Positions 33,736 through 42,631 of a DNA stretch of 50,062 bases are shown one piece after another. Under the pieces are notes generated by a model that worked only from the letters and a program-made list of their open reading frames with translations, did not search any database and had not been told where the DNA came from. The stretch's first letter is position 1; each line of letters begins with the position of its first letter. A program made the translations under genes and the position numbers. Where the stretch lies: positions 1-50,062 of the forward strand of contig JANYCX010000031.1 in NCBI GenBank assembly GCA_025360065.1, given 5' to 3'. This DNA is from Acetobacteraceae bacterium (GTDB taxonomy: Bacteria > Pseudomonadota > Alphaproteobacteria > Acetobacterales > Acetobacteraceae).

Positions 33736-36700
33736 ATGCCCGCACTATCCCAAAACCCAGCCCCCAACACGCTGGACGCGCTGAAATTTCGCTGCATCGG
33801 CCCATCGCGCGGCGGCCGCGTTGTGGCGGTTGCGGGCGATGCCAACGACAAAATGACCTTTTATTTCGGAGCCTGCGCCGGCGGCATCTGGAAGACCACC
33901 GATGGCGGGGTTTATTGGCGCAATGTGTCGGACGGATTTCTGACGTCGTCGTCAGTGGGCGCCATCGCGGTGGCGCGCTCGGACAGCAATGTGGTGTATG
34001 CCGGCATGGGCGAGACCACCATCCGGCTCGACGTGTCCTATGGCGATGGGGTCTATAAATCGACCGATGCCGGGCGGAGTTGGACCCATATCGGCCTGCG
34101 GGACACCAAGCATATCGGCAGGGTGCTGATCCATCCGGAAAATCCCGATCTGGTATATGTCGCGGCACTTGGGGACATTTTTGGATCCAACGACGCGCGT
34201 GGCGTTTACCGGTCCAAGGATGGTGGCGCCAACTGGGAGCGGATTCTGTATCGCAACGAAGAAACCGGTGCGATCGACATGGCAATGGACGCCAGCAATC
34301 CGCGTATCATGTTTGCATCGATGTGGCAGACGCGGCGGAATTTCTGGAACATCAGCAGCGGCGGCCCCGGCTGCGGGCTGTTCCGGTCCACCGATGGCGG
34401 CGACACCTGGGAAGAAATCACCACCGCGCGCGGCCTGCCGGATGGTGCGCTTGGCAAAATCGGCGTGACGATCTCGCCGGTAAAGCCGGGCCGGGTCTGG
34501 GCGCTGATTGAGGCGATCGATACCAAGACCGGGCTTTACAAATCCGATGATTACGGCGCCACCTGGACCCTGATGTCCAATAACCGCGACCTGATGCACC
34601 GGCCTTGGTACTACACCCATGTTTTCGCCGATACCGGCCATGAAGACACAGTCTACGTCACCAATCTCGGCATGTGGAAATCCACCGACGGCGGCATCAG
34701 CTTCAACGAAATCAACACCCCGCATGGCGATAACCACGATCTTTGGATCGACCCGAACGATTCGAGCCGCATGGTCGAAGGCAATGATGGCGGCGCCTGC
34801 GTGTCGTTCAATGGCGGGCTGGTATGGTCGTCGATCTACAACCAGTTGACCGCGCAATTCTATCGCATCGACATGGACAGCCGTTACCCGTACCGGGTCT
34901 ACGGCACTCAGCAGGATAATTCGTCAATCGCGGTGCCGTCGGCCGGGGTGTGGGGCGCTATTCCGCTCGCCGATTGTTCTTATCCAGGCACCGGCGAAAG
35001 CGGCTTCATCGCGGTCAAGCCCGATGACAACAACATCGTCTATTGCGGCGCGGTGGGGTCAAGCCCAGGTGGCGCCGGCGCATTGCAGCGCTATGATTAC
35101 GGCACGGATCAGATCCAGCTGCGCAATGTCTGGCCGGAACAATCGACCGGCACCGCGCCGCGCGATTTGCGCTATCGCTTCGCCTGGACCTACCCGATTG
35201 TGTTTTCGCCGCACGACACCAACGTGCTTTACGCCGCCGGCAATCATGTGTTTCGTACTACCAACGAAGGCATGGATTGGGAGGAGATTTCCCCCGATCT
35301 CAGCCTTAACGACAAATCCCGCCAAGACCATTCCGGCGGCAACGTGACGCGGGAAAGCGCGGGCGCGGAAGTCCATGCAAGCTGCGCGTGCGTGGCCCCA
35401 TCACCGCATCGCCGCGGCGAAATTTGGGCCACCACCGATGACGGCCTGGTGCAGGTCACCCGCGATGACGGCAAAAGCTGGCACAATGTTACGCCGCCCG
35501 GGATGCCGGCGCTTGCCTATATCGGCTGCGTGGAAATCTCGGCGCATGATCCCGATACTATCTATCTCGCCGCCACTAACTACAAACTCGCCGATTACGA
35601 ACCCTATCTGTTTCGTACCCGCGATGGCGGACGCAACTGGCAGGTCATCAACGGCGACTATCCGGCCGGGGAGATTACCCGCGTCGTCCGCGCCGATCCG
35701 ACCACACCGGGCTTGCTGTTTGTTGGCAGCGAAACCGGCGTGTTTTTCAGCAGCAACGATGGCGCGAACTGGGCGCGGATGGGCGGCGGCTTCCCGGTCG
35801 TCCCGGTCTATGACCTCAAAATCAAAGGCGCTGATCTGGTGGTCGGCACCCATGGCAGGTCGTTCTGGATCCTTGACGATATCTCGCCGCTGCGCGCTTT
35901 GGCCGCTGGGCCGCACCAAGGCGTGATTGCGCCGCGGGAAACGGTTCGCACCAAACTGCATTTTGCCGCTTTGAACGCGGTGCGCCAGAACATCGCCTTT
36001 AACCTCGCCTTCGGCATGGAGGGCGGCATCGCGGTGGTGGATATGCCCGATGGCAGCAAGCGCCGTGAACATCTTGATGTCGGTGAAAATCCACCCAATG
36101 GTGCAATCACCTATTACTGGCTCGATAGCGCTGATCCGGGGCCGGTGGTGTTGACCTTCCAGGATGCCAAAGGCGCCGTCATTGCGCGCTTTGCCAGCGA
36201 CGACATGGACCTGCCAGCTCCACACCGGCCATCGACCAAGGCTGGGCTCAACCGGTTCGTCTGGGATATGAAATATCCTGGGCCAGTCAAGATCGATGCG
36301 GCCCTGGCACCCGCGCGCCAGAAGCCGCTGTCGGCGGAACCGGAAAACCCGTCCGGCCCGACCATCGCACCTGGCAGTTATCTGGTCGAGGCGAGCATTG
36401 CCGGCACGCTATCCTTGGCTGGGTTTAGCGTGGTGAAGGACCCGCGCCTGTCAACCACCGATGCGGAATATGCGGCCCAGCTCGCGCAGTTGCAGGCGCT
36501 GACCGCCTCGCTGTCGGCGGTGCATCAGTCGGTCAACCGCATTCGGCGGCTGAAGGTGACGCTCGAGGCCCTGACCCGCCGCGACGATGCGGCCACGCTG
36601 GCCGACAAGGCGCGGGCCGGCATCGATGCCCTGTCTGCGATCGAGGGGACATTGGTCGACGTCAAGCGGCAATCCGCCCGCGACGGTTTGCGCAATCCAG

Positions 36701-36900
36701 CTGGCCTGGCTGACACGTTGGGCAATCTGGCGGCCGGGATCGCGATTGCTGACTGCGCGCCGACCAGCTCGGTGAAGGCGGTTGCGATGGGAACCATGGG
36801 AAAAGTGTCGGGCGAAATTGATAAGCTCGAAGCCTATATTGCCGGCGAACTTGCCGACATCAACGCCGCGGCCGGCAACCTGCCACTGATCGGGGATTAA
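33736..36900 (+). CDS. BNR/sortilin-like beta-propeller protein (glycosyl hydrolase-annotated family)
   Basis: Large 1054-aa protein built from WD40/YVTN/BNR-type repeats. Asp-box motifs recur, e.g. SKDGGANW (~160-170), STDGGDTW (~218), SDDYGATW (~270) and STDGGISF (~315), with later copies such as SSNDGANW. These form two beta-propellers as in VPS10/sortilin-like and xyloglucanase-like proteins. The last ~170 residues form a helical domain with repeated LTASLSAVHQSVNRIRR-like segments. No signal peptide is visible at the chosen start (MPALSQNPAPNTL), unlike most relatives, which are secreted. Catalytic function is not established for this family. Confidence 0.85.
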   Translation: MPALSQNPAPNTLDALKFRCIGPSRGGRVVAVAGDANDKMTFYFGACAGGIWKTTDGGVYWRNVSDGFLTSSSVGAIAVARSDSNVVYAGMGETTIRLDVSYGDGVYKSTDAGRSWTHIGLRDTKHIGRVLIHPENPDLVYVAALGDIFGSNDARGVYRSKDGGANWERILYRNEETGAIDMAMDASNPRIMFASMWQTRRNFWNISSGGPGCGLFRSTDGGDTWEEITTARGLPDGALGKIGVTISPVKPGRVWALIEAIDTKTGLYKSDDYGATWTLMSNNRDLMHRPWYYTHVFADTGHEDTVYVTNLGMWKSTDGGISFNEINTPHGDNHDLWIDPNDSSRMVEGNDGGACVSFNGGLVWSSIYNQLTAQFYRIDMDSRYPYRVYGTQQDNSSIAVPSAGVWGAIPLADCSYPGTGESGFIAVKPDDNNIVYCGAVGSSPGGAGALQRYDYGTDQIQLRNVWPEQSTGTAPRDLRYRFAWTYPIVFSPHDTNVLYAAGNHVFRTTNEGMDWEEISPDLSLNDKSRQDHSGGNVTRESAGAEVHASCACVAPSPHRRGEIWATTDDGLVQVTRDDGKSWHNVTPPGMPALAYIGCVEISAHDPDTIYLAATNYKLADYEPYLFRTRDGGRNWQVINGDYPAGEITRVVRADPTTPGLLFVGSETGVFFSSNDGANWARMGGGFPVVPVYDLKIKGADLVVGTHGRSFWILDDISPLRALAAGPHQGVIAPRETVRTKLHFAALNAVRQNIAFNLAFGMEGGIAVVDMPDGSKRREHLDVGENPPNGAITYYWLDSADPGPVVLTFQDAKGAVIARFASDDMDLPAPHRPSTKAGLNRFVWDMKYPGPVKIDAALAPARQKPLSAEPENPSGPTIAPGSYLVEASIAGTLSLAGFSVVKDPRLSTTDAEYAAQLAQLQALTASLSAVHQSVNRIRRLKVTLEALTRRDDAATLADKARAGIDALSAIEGTLVDVKRQSARDGLRNPAGLADTLGNLAAGIAIADCAPTSSVKAVAMGTMGKVSGEIDKLEAYIAGELADINAAAGNLPLIGD

Positions 36901-36906
36901 CAAAAA

Positions 36907-36936
36907 ACGGCCGTTCCACCTGGATGGAACGGCCGT
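36907..36936 (-). terminator. rho-independent terminator of mucR
   Basis: A perfect 12-bp stem (ACGGCCGTTCCA / TGGAACGGCCGT) with a 6-nt loop is followed, on the minus strand, by a run of T (complement of AAAAA at 36902-36906). It lies 21 nt beyond the mucR stop codon and 7 nt beyond the stop of the convergent BNR gene. Confidence 0.85.
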
Positions 36937-36957
36937 ATTGCAATGGCCCGAACAGGC

Positions 36958-37428
36958 TCAGGCTTTGGGCTTGCGCCCAAGCTTGACGGGCGCGACCACA
37001 GGCTTCGGCATCGGGGCGGCAGCGGGCTTGCGGCCAAGGCCGATGGTCTTTGCCAGTTCTGAGCGGCGCGCGGCATAGTTCGGCGCAACCATCGGATAAT
37101 CCGACGCGAGCCCCCAGCGTGCACGATATTGTTCCGGGGTTAAATCATAAGATGTCGCCAAGTGGCGCTTCAGCATCTTCAGCTTTTTGCCGTCTTCCAG
37201 GCAGATAATATATTCGGCAAACACCGATTTTTTAACGGGGACAGCAGGTTCCGGGCGCACTGGCTCGGCGGCGACATGGCCTGCACCTGACAGACTGGCG
37301 TAGACCGAGTTGATCAGCGCCGGCAATGCTTCCGAGGCAACATTGTTGTTGCCGAGATGGGCGGAGACAATTTGTGCCGTTAATTGCAGCATGCGACCGT
37401 GATTGTATTCGTCTGACATTGAACTCAT
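36958..37428 (-). CDS. MucR/Ros family transcriptional regulator
   Basis: H-NS-like global regulator of the Ros/MucR family (156 aa). The N-terminal oligomerisation part is LQLTAQIVSAHLGNNNV, and the DNA-binding domain is VFAEYIICLEDGKKLKMLKRHL with LTPEQYRARWGLASDYPMVAPNYA. The Ros zinc ligands are only partly present: Cys76, Asp79 and His89, but Ser93/Tyr94 instead of the second His, so metal binding is doubtful, as in several other MucR proteins. Start 37428 (MSSMSDEYN) is chosen; ATG 37419 and 37476 are alternatives and no strong RBS settles it. Divergent from uvrA. Confidence 0.9.
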   Translation of the reverse strand: MSSMSDEYNHGRMLQLTAQIVSAHLGNNNVASEALPALINSVYASLSGAGHVAAEPVRPEPAVPVKKSVFAEYIICLEDGKKLKMLKRHLATSYDLTPEQYRARWGLASDYPMVAPNYAARRSELAKTIGLGRKPAAAPMPKPVVAPVKLGRKPKA

Positions 37429-37524
37429 TCGTTGTTGTGAAGGCGCTGGTATAGCGTGCGATTCGACTTTTTGCATCTGTTTTGTTTAGAACGGCTCAGC
37501 AAGCAAAGCAGACTCTGGAAAGGT

Positions 37525-37663
37525 CTTCTTTGTTTAAAGACAAAGAAGCCAAAAAACATCCCACTTTGTTGCCGTTGACGTGGGACCTCACCGCGATTCC
37601 ACGCCGCAGGCACCAGAGTGCAAGAAAGTTTTTTTGGTTCTTTTTGTTCACAAAAAGAACTGC
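37525..37663. repeat. dispersed element with palindromic ends, copy 3
   Basis: The left end, 37525-37548, is a palindrome (CTTCTTTGT / ACAAAGAAG, 9-bp arms) followed by CCAAAAAAC. The right end, 37637-37660, is GTTCTTTTTGT / ACAAAAAGAAC, preceded by GTTTTTTTG. The two ends are inverted relatives of each other. The middle contains TTTGTTGCCGTTG, as in copy 1. It fills most of the mucR-uvrA divergent gap (37429-37730) and ends 12 nt before the uvrA -35 box. Confidence 0.75.
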
Positions 37664-37674
37664 TCCCTTCCACC

Positions 37675-37703
37675 TTCACAAAACCACCTCTACGGACCAT
37701 ATT
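37675..37703 (+). promoter_or_regulatory. uvrA promoter
   Basis: TTCACA (37675-37680), a 17-nt spacer and CATATT (37698-37703) match the sigma-70 pattern well. The predicted start is near 37710, giving a leader of about 20 nt that coincides with the LexA box. Confidence 0.5.
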
Positions 37704-37709
37704 GGCGCA

Positions 37710-37724
37710 GAACAACCCGAGAAC
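37710..37724. promoter_or_regulatory. LexA (SOS) box of uvrA
   Basis: GAAC-N7-GAAC on plus, that is GTTC-TCGGGTT-GTTC on minus, the exact direct-repeat consensus known for alphaproteobacterial LexA (GTTCN7GTTC). It lies 6 nt before the uvrA start and just downstream of the predicted promoter, a position that would block transcription. uvrA is a conserved SOS gene. Confidence 0.75.
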
Positions 37725-37730
37725 ATACGG

Positions 37731-40616
37731 ATGGCCGGCAACATTGTCGTGCGCGGCGCGCGCGAGCATAATCTGAAGAATATCGACGTCGAAATCCCCC
37801 GCGACATGCTCACCGTAATTACCGGTCTATCCGGCTCGGGTAAGTCTTCGCTTGCCTTCGATACCATCTATGCCGAGGGCCAGCGCCGCTACGTCGAAAG
37901 CCTGTCGGCCTATGCGCGCCAGTTCCTTGAACTGATGGGCAAGCCCGATGTTGACAGCATTGAGGGCCTGTCGCCGGCGATTTCGATCGAGCAAAAAACC
38001 ACCAGCCGGAACCCGCGATCGACCGTCGGCACGGTGACCGAGATTAATGATTACATGCGCTTGCTATGGGCGCGGGTCGGCGTGCCGTATTCGCCGGCGA
38101 CCGGATTGCCGATTGAGGCGCAGTCGGTCGCGCAAATGGTCGATCGGGTGATGGCGCTGCCGGAGGGCACGCGACTGATGCTGCTGGCGCCTGTTGTGCG
38201 CGATCGCAAGGGGGAATACCGCAAGGAACTCGCCGAGTTGCAACGCCGCGGCTTCACCCGCGCCAAGGTCGATGGCACATTGTATGACATCGGCGAGGTC
38301 CCGGCACTGAACCGCAAAATCAAGCACGAGATCGAGGCGGTGGTGGACCGCATCATCGTCCGTCCTGATATCGCGAGCCGCCTGGCCGACAGTTTCGAAA
38401 CTGCGCTCGCTTTGTCCGACGGGCTCGTGTACGCGGAAACCTTGTCAGAACCGCCCGACCGGATCGTGTTTTCCAGCCGTTTCGCCTGCCCGGTTTCCGG
38501 TTTCACCATCGCCGAGATCGAACCGCGGCTGTTCAGCTTCAACTCCCCGCACGGCGCCTGCCCGTCTTGCGACGGCTTGGGGGTGGAAGCGTTCTTTGAT
38601 CCCGAACTGGTGATCCCGGACCCGCGCAAATCGATTGCGGAAGGCGTGGTTGCCCCCTGGACCGGCGCGCAATCGCCCTATTATGACCAGACCCTGCAAA
38701 GCCTCTCGCGCCACTACAAGGTCACCACCCGCACCCCTTGGGAGGATCTGCGCGCGCCGGTGCAGCAGGCGATCCTGTTTGGCACTGGCGATACGGCGGT
38801 AGCTTTCGCCTACAAGGACGGGGTGCGCGAATACACCGTCACCAAGCCTTTCGAAGGGGTGATGCACAACCTCGCCCGCCGCATGAAGGAAACCGACAGC
38901 GCCTGGGTGCGGGAAGAATTGTCGCGTTATCAGGCCGAAAAGCCCTGCACTGTCTGCAATGGCGCGCGGCTGAAGCCCGAGGCATTATCGGTTAAAATCG
39001 CCGGATGCAGCATTGCCGACGCCAATGAGCTTTCCATCCGCCGCGCGCGCGATTGGTTTGGCACTGTACTGCCGACGCTCACCCCGCAACGCCAGGAAAT
39101 TGCCCGGCGGATATTGCGCGAAATCGAGGACCGGCTGCAATTCCTTGTTGATGTCGGCTTGGATTACCTGACTTTGGCGCGCGGCTCGGCGACGTTGTCG
39201 GGCGGGGAAAGCCAGCGCATTCGCCTCGCCAGCCAGATCGGCTCGGGGCTGACCGGGGTGTTGTATGTGCTCGATGAACCATCCATTGGGCTGCATCAGC
39301 GCGATAATGCGCGGCTGCTTGGGACATTGCAACGGCTGAAAGCGCTCGGCAACACCGTGCTGGTGGTCGAACATGACGAGGACGCGATCCGCTCCGCCGA
39401 TTACCTTATTGATATGGGTCCGCTCGCCGGCGTTAATGGCGGGTATGTGGTGTCGCACGGCAGTGCCGCCGAGGTTGCCGCCGATCCGAATTCGCTCACT
39501 GGGGATTATTTGTCCGGGCGCAAATCAATCGCGGTTCCGGCGATGCGGCGGCCAGTCCAAAAAGATCGCCAGGTCCGGGTGATTGGGGCGCGCGGCAATA
39601 ATCTCAAGGACGTGACCGCGGGTTTCCCACTCGGGGTGTTCACCGCCATCACCGGCGTATCGGGCGGCGGCAAATCCACCTTGGTGGTCGATACGCTGTA
39701 CAAAGCCGCCAGCCGCAAGCTGATGGGATCGGGCGAGGTGCCCGCCCCCCACACCCGCATCGACGGGCTGGAACTGCTCGACAAGATCATCGACATCGAC
39801 CAGTCCCCGATCGGCCGCACCCCGCGATCCAACCCAGCGACCTACACCGATCTCTTTGCGCCGATCCGTGACTGGTTCGCCGAACTGCCGGAAAGCCGGG
39901 CGCGCGGCTATAAATCTGGCCGCTTTAGCTTCAACGTCAAAGGCGGCCGCTGCGAGGCCTGCCAGGGCGACGGCGTTTTGAAAATCGAAATGCACTTCCT
40001 GCCCGATGTCTTCGTGACCTGCGATACCTGCAAGGGCCGCCGCTATAATCGCGAAACCCTGGAAATAAAATTCCGCGATAAATCGATCGCCGAAGTTCTG
40101 GCCATGACCGTCGATGAAGCGGTGCCATATTTCTCGGCTGCCACCCGCATCCATGACCGGTTGAAAATCCTTCAGCAGGTCGGCCTCGGCTACATCGCGC
40201 TTGGCCAGTCATCGACGACGTTGTCGGGCGGCGAGGCCCAGCGCATCAAACTGTCGAAGGAACTGGCGCGGCGGGCAACTGGACGCACGCTTTATATTCT
40301 CGACGAACCCACCACCGGGTTGCATTTCGAGGATGTGCGGAAATTGCTCGAAGTGCTGCATGCGCTGGTCGATCAGGGCAATACCGTGGTGGTGATCGAG
40401 CATAATCTCGAAGTGATCAAAACCGCCGACTGGGTGATCGACCTTGGGCCCGAAGGCGGTGATGGCGGTGGGCGGATTGTGGCGGAGGGGACGCCGGAAA
40501 TGGTGGCCGCAGTGGCGGAAAGCCATACCGGGACTTATCTGACGCCCTTGTTGCCCAAGCCCGCCAAGACCAGGGCTCCAGCCGGAAGCACCGCGAACCG
40601 CAGGAGTCGTTTGTGA
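37731..40616 (+). CDS. uvrA: excinuclease ABC subunit A
   Basis: Damage-recognition ATPase of nucleotide excision repair (961 aa, normal length). ATG 37731 is the family N-terminus ([19 protein letters not shown]); an upstream open frame running through the repeat is not coding. Walker A motifs are GLSGSGKSS and GVSGGGKST; signature motifs are [12 protein letters not shown] and [11 protein letters not shown]. The second zinc finger (CEACQGDGV...[10 protein letters not shown]) is complete. In the first, C253-x2-S256-x20-C277-x2-C280, one Cys is Ser (CPVSGF), as in some other alphaproteobacteria. Regulated by the LexA box at 37710-37724. Confidence 0.97.
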   Translation: MAGNIVVRGAREHNLKNIDVEIPRDMLTVITGLSGSGKSSLAFDTIYAEGQRRYVESLSAYARQFLELMGKPDVDSIEGLSPAISIEQKTTSRNPRSTVGTVTEINDYMRLLWARVGVPYSPATGLPIEAQSVAQMVDRVMALPEGTRLMLLAPVVRDRKGEYRKELAELQRRGFTRAKVDGTLYDIGEVPALNRKIKHEIEAVVDRIIVRPDIASRLADSFETALALSDGLVYAETLSEPPDRIVFSSRFACPVSGFTIAEIEPRLFSFNSPHGACPSCDGLGVEAFFDPELVIPDPRKSIAEGVVAPWTGAQSPYYDQTLQSLSRHYKVTTRTPWEDLRAPVQQAILFGTGDTAVAFAYKDGVREYTVTKPFEGVMHNLARRMKETDSAWVREELSRYQAEKPCTVCNGARLKPEALSVKIAGCSIADANELSIRRARDWFGTVLPTLTPQRQEIARRILREIEDRLQFLVDVGLDYLTLARGSATLSGGESQRIRLASQIGSGLTGVLYVLDEPSIGLHQRDNARLLGTLQRLKALGNTVLVVEHDEDAIRSADYLIDMGPLAGVNGGYVVSHGSAAEVAADPNSLTGDYLSGRKSIAVPAMRRPVQKDRQVRVIGARGNNLKDVTAGFPLGVFTAITGVSGGGKSTLVVDTLYKAASRKLMGSGEVPAPHTRIDGLELLDKIIDIDQSPIGRTPRSNPATYTDLFAPIRDWFAELPESRARGYKSGRFSFNVKGGRCEACQGDGVLKIEMHFLPDVFVTCDTCKGRRYNRETLEIKFRDKSIAEVLAMTVDEAVPYFSAATRIHDRLKILQQVGLGYIALGQSSTTLSGGEAQRIKLSKELARRATGRTLYILDEPTTGLHFEDVRKLLEVLHALVDQGNTVVVIEHNLEVIKTADWVIDLGPEGGDGGGRIVAEGTPEMVAAVAESHTGTYLTPLLPKPAKTRAPAGSTANRRSRL

Positions 40617-40794
40617 CCCCCTCGCGACGTATCCGGGTGGTCGCGGGGGTAATTTTGGACACCATCTTCGCCGCCAAAAATTCGTCATGCGCATTGCAGC
40701 GACCCCAAGCGAGACCTACACATAGACATCGGCCGTGCTGGTCGGACGAACCACCTGACACCCATCACATCCAGAACGGGCAAGGAGCTGCATA

Positions 40795-41457
40795 ATGTCG
40801 CTGAGGATCAATTCGGAGGCCCCGAATTTTACCGCCGAGACCACGCACGGCACCATCAACTTTCATGAATGGATCGGCGATCACTGGGCGATCCTGTTCT
40901 CCCACCCCAAGGATTTCACCCCCGTCTGCACCACCGAATTGGGCTACATGGCCGGGCTGAAGCCGGAATTCGACAAACGCAACACCAAGATCATCGGCCT
41001 GAGCATTGATCCGGTGACCAACCATGCCGCCTGGGCGAAGGACATCGAAGAAACCCAGGGCCACGCGGTGAATTTCCCGATGATCGCCGACACTGATCTG
41101 AATGTCGCGACGCTCTACGACATGCTGCCCGAAGGCGCCGGCACCACATCGGAAGGCCGTACCGCCGCCGATAACGCCACTGTGCGCGCCGTTTTCGTCA
41201 TCGGTCCGGACAAGAAGGTCAAGGCGATGCTGATTTATCCGATGAGCACCGGGCGCAATTTCGACGAAGTGCTGCGTCTGCTTGAATCGTGTCAGTTGAC
41301 CGCCAAATATACGGTGGCAACCCCGGTAAACTGGCGGAACGGCGATGACGTCATCATCCCGCCGACCGTTTCGGACGACGCCGCCAAAGCGAAATACCCC
41401 GCTGGCTGGAAAACCCTGAAACCCTATCTGCGGGTGATTGCTCAACCGAAGAACTAA
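40795..41457 (+). CDS. 1-Cys peroxiredoxin (Prx6-type)
   Basis: Thiol peroxidase (220 aa) reducing H2O2, organic peroxides or peroxynitrite. The peroxidatic Cys45 sits in FSHPKDFTPVCTTELG, and the long C-terminal domain with YPMSTGRNFDEVLRLLESCQLT and VNWRNGDDVIIPPTVS is characteristic of the Prx6/1-Cys group. AAGGAG precedes the start. The next gene, a persulfide dioxygenase-rhodanese, starts 16 nt downstream, so both are probably cotranscribed. The 178-nt upstream gap holds a possible weak promoter, TTGCAG (40694) with TACACA after 17 nt. Confidence 0.94.
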   Translation: MSLRINSEAPNFTAETTHGTINFHEWIGDHWAILFSHPKDFTPVCTTELGYMAGLKPEFDKRNTKIIGLSIDPVTNHAAWAKDIEETQGHAVNFPMIADTDLNVATLYDMLPEGAGTTSEGRTAADNATVRAVFVIGPDKKVKAMLIYPMSTGRNFDEVLRLLESCQLTAKYTVATPVNWRNGDDVIIPPTVSDDAAKAKYPAGWKTLKPYLRVIAQPKN

Positions 41458-41473
41458 CGACGTGGAGGCGGCG

Positions 41474-42553
41474 ATGCTGGTTTTCAGACAATTATTCGAC
41501 CCGCAATCTTCCACCTACACCTACCTGCTCGGTGATACGCCGAGCGGGGAGGCGGTGCTGATCGATCCGGTATTCGAACAGGCCAGGCGCGACGCGGCGC
41601 TGATCGAGGAGCTGGGGCTGAAGCTGGTCGCAACGCTCGAAACCCATGTCCACGCCGACCATGTCACCGGCGCCTGGATGCTGCGGCAGAAATCGGCCAG
41701 TGCCATCATGCTGGCAAAAAACAGCGGCGCGGCCGGTGCGGATCGCTATCTGGTCCAGGACGATGTGGTCGCTTTCGGCACCCGTCGTTTAATGGTCCGC
41801 ACCACGCCAGGGCACACTAATGGCTGCCTGACCTATGTGCTCGATGATCGCAGCATGGCCTTCACCGGCGATTGCCTGCTGATCCGTGGCAGCGGCCGCA
41901 CCGATTTCCAGCAAGGCGATCCGGCCGCGATGTACCGGTCGGTCCATGACCAGATTTTCAGCCTGCCCGATCCCTGCCTGCTCTATCCGGGCCATGACTA
42001 TCGTGGACTGACGGTAACAAGCGTTGCCGAGGAGCGCCGCTTCAACCCGCGTTTGGGTGGCGAGATCGCGGTGGCCGATTTCGTCGGCTACATCCAGAAC
42101 ATGCGACTTGCCCATCCGAAGCTGATCGATATCGCGGTGCCGGCCAATCTGCGCTGCGGCCAGCCCGGCAATGACGGCACGATCGCCCAGGCAGCCGGGC
42201 CGGATTGGGCGGATGTGCACTATAATTTTGCCGGCTTGTGGGAGATCGGTCCGCATGGCCTTGAGGAGCACGCGGCCGAGGTGCAGATCCTCGATGTTCG
42301 CGAACCGGATGAATTTACCGGGCCACTTGGCCACATCGCTGGCGCCATTCTGATCCCGCTTGGCGAACTTGCCGGACGAGTGGGCGAATTAAGGAATAAC
42401 CGGCCGATTGTCGCGGTATGTCGGGCGGGAGGGCGGTCGGCGCAGGCCATTACCATTCTAGCGCAGAACGGGTTCCCGGGCGCAGTGAACCTCGCCGGCG
42501 GGATGCTGCGGTGGCGGGCGGAAGCACATTCGGTCGAAGGTGGAAGCCAATAG
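41474..42553 (+). CDS. persulfide dioxygenase-rhodanese fusion (CstB-like)
   Basis: Bifunctional protein (359 aa). The N-terminal MBL-fold domain has the ETHE1-like metal motif H58-x-H60-x-D62-H63 (ETHVHADHVTGAW), plus TTPGHTNGCLTY and YPGHDYRG. The C-terminal rhodanese domain is VQILDVREPDEF with the active-site Cys in VCRAGGRSAQA near residue 315. Such fusions oxidise glutathione or protein persulfide to sulfite and pass sulfane sulfur between domains during sulfide detoxification. ATG 41474 is chosen by GGAGG just upstream. Cotranscribed with the peroxiredoxin, it links thiol peroxide and sulfide defence. Confidence 0.88.
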   Translation: MLVFRQLFDPQSSTYTYLLGDTPSGEAVLIDPVFEQARRDAALIEELGLKLVATLETHVHADHVTGAWMLRQKSASAIMLAKNSGAAGADRYLVQDDVVAFGTRRLMVRTTPGHTNGCLTYVLDDRSMAFTGDCLLIRGSGRTDFQQGDPAAMYRSVHDQIFSLPDPCLLYPGHDYRGLTVTSVAEERRFNPRLGGEIAVADFVGYIQNMRLAHPKLIDIAVPANLRCGQPGNDGTIAQAAGPDWADVHYNFAGLWEIGPHGLEEHAAEVQILDVREPDEFTGPLGHIAGAILIPLGELAGRVGELRNNRPIVAVCRAGGRSAQAITILAQNGFPGAVNLAGGMLRWRAEAHSVEGGSQ

Positions 42554-42578
42554 GCGTGAAGCCGCCGCCCACAATGGC

Positions 42579-42631
42579 TGATACCACGCGCCGTTGAGCC
42601 ATTCTTTATCGCTCAACGGCGTATGGTATCA
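42579..42631. repeat. TACCA/TGGTA hairpin repeat, copy 3 (convergent terminator position)
   Basis: TGATACCACGCGCCGTTGAG (42579-42598) pairs with CTCAACGGCGTATGGTATCA (42612-42631) at 18 of 20 positions with a 13-nt loop. It is in the 59-nt gap between convergent stops and its right arm contains the final six codons and stop of the response regulator gene. Confidence 0.8.

Noticed and set aside
37637-37660. GTTC-N5-GTTC and GTTC-N7-GAAC patterns in the AT-rich palindrome as a LexA box
   Set aside because: Spacing or orientation differs from GTTC-N7-GTTC, and the same palindrome occurs at 25457 and 20107 away from SOS genes. The exact LexA box is at 37710-37724.
37482-37730. Extension of UvrA by 83 residues at the N-terminus
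   Set aside because: The extra frame runs through the repeat element and the promoter, and the family N-terminus starts at 37731.
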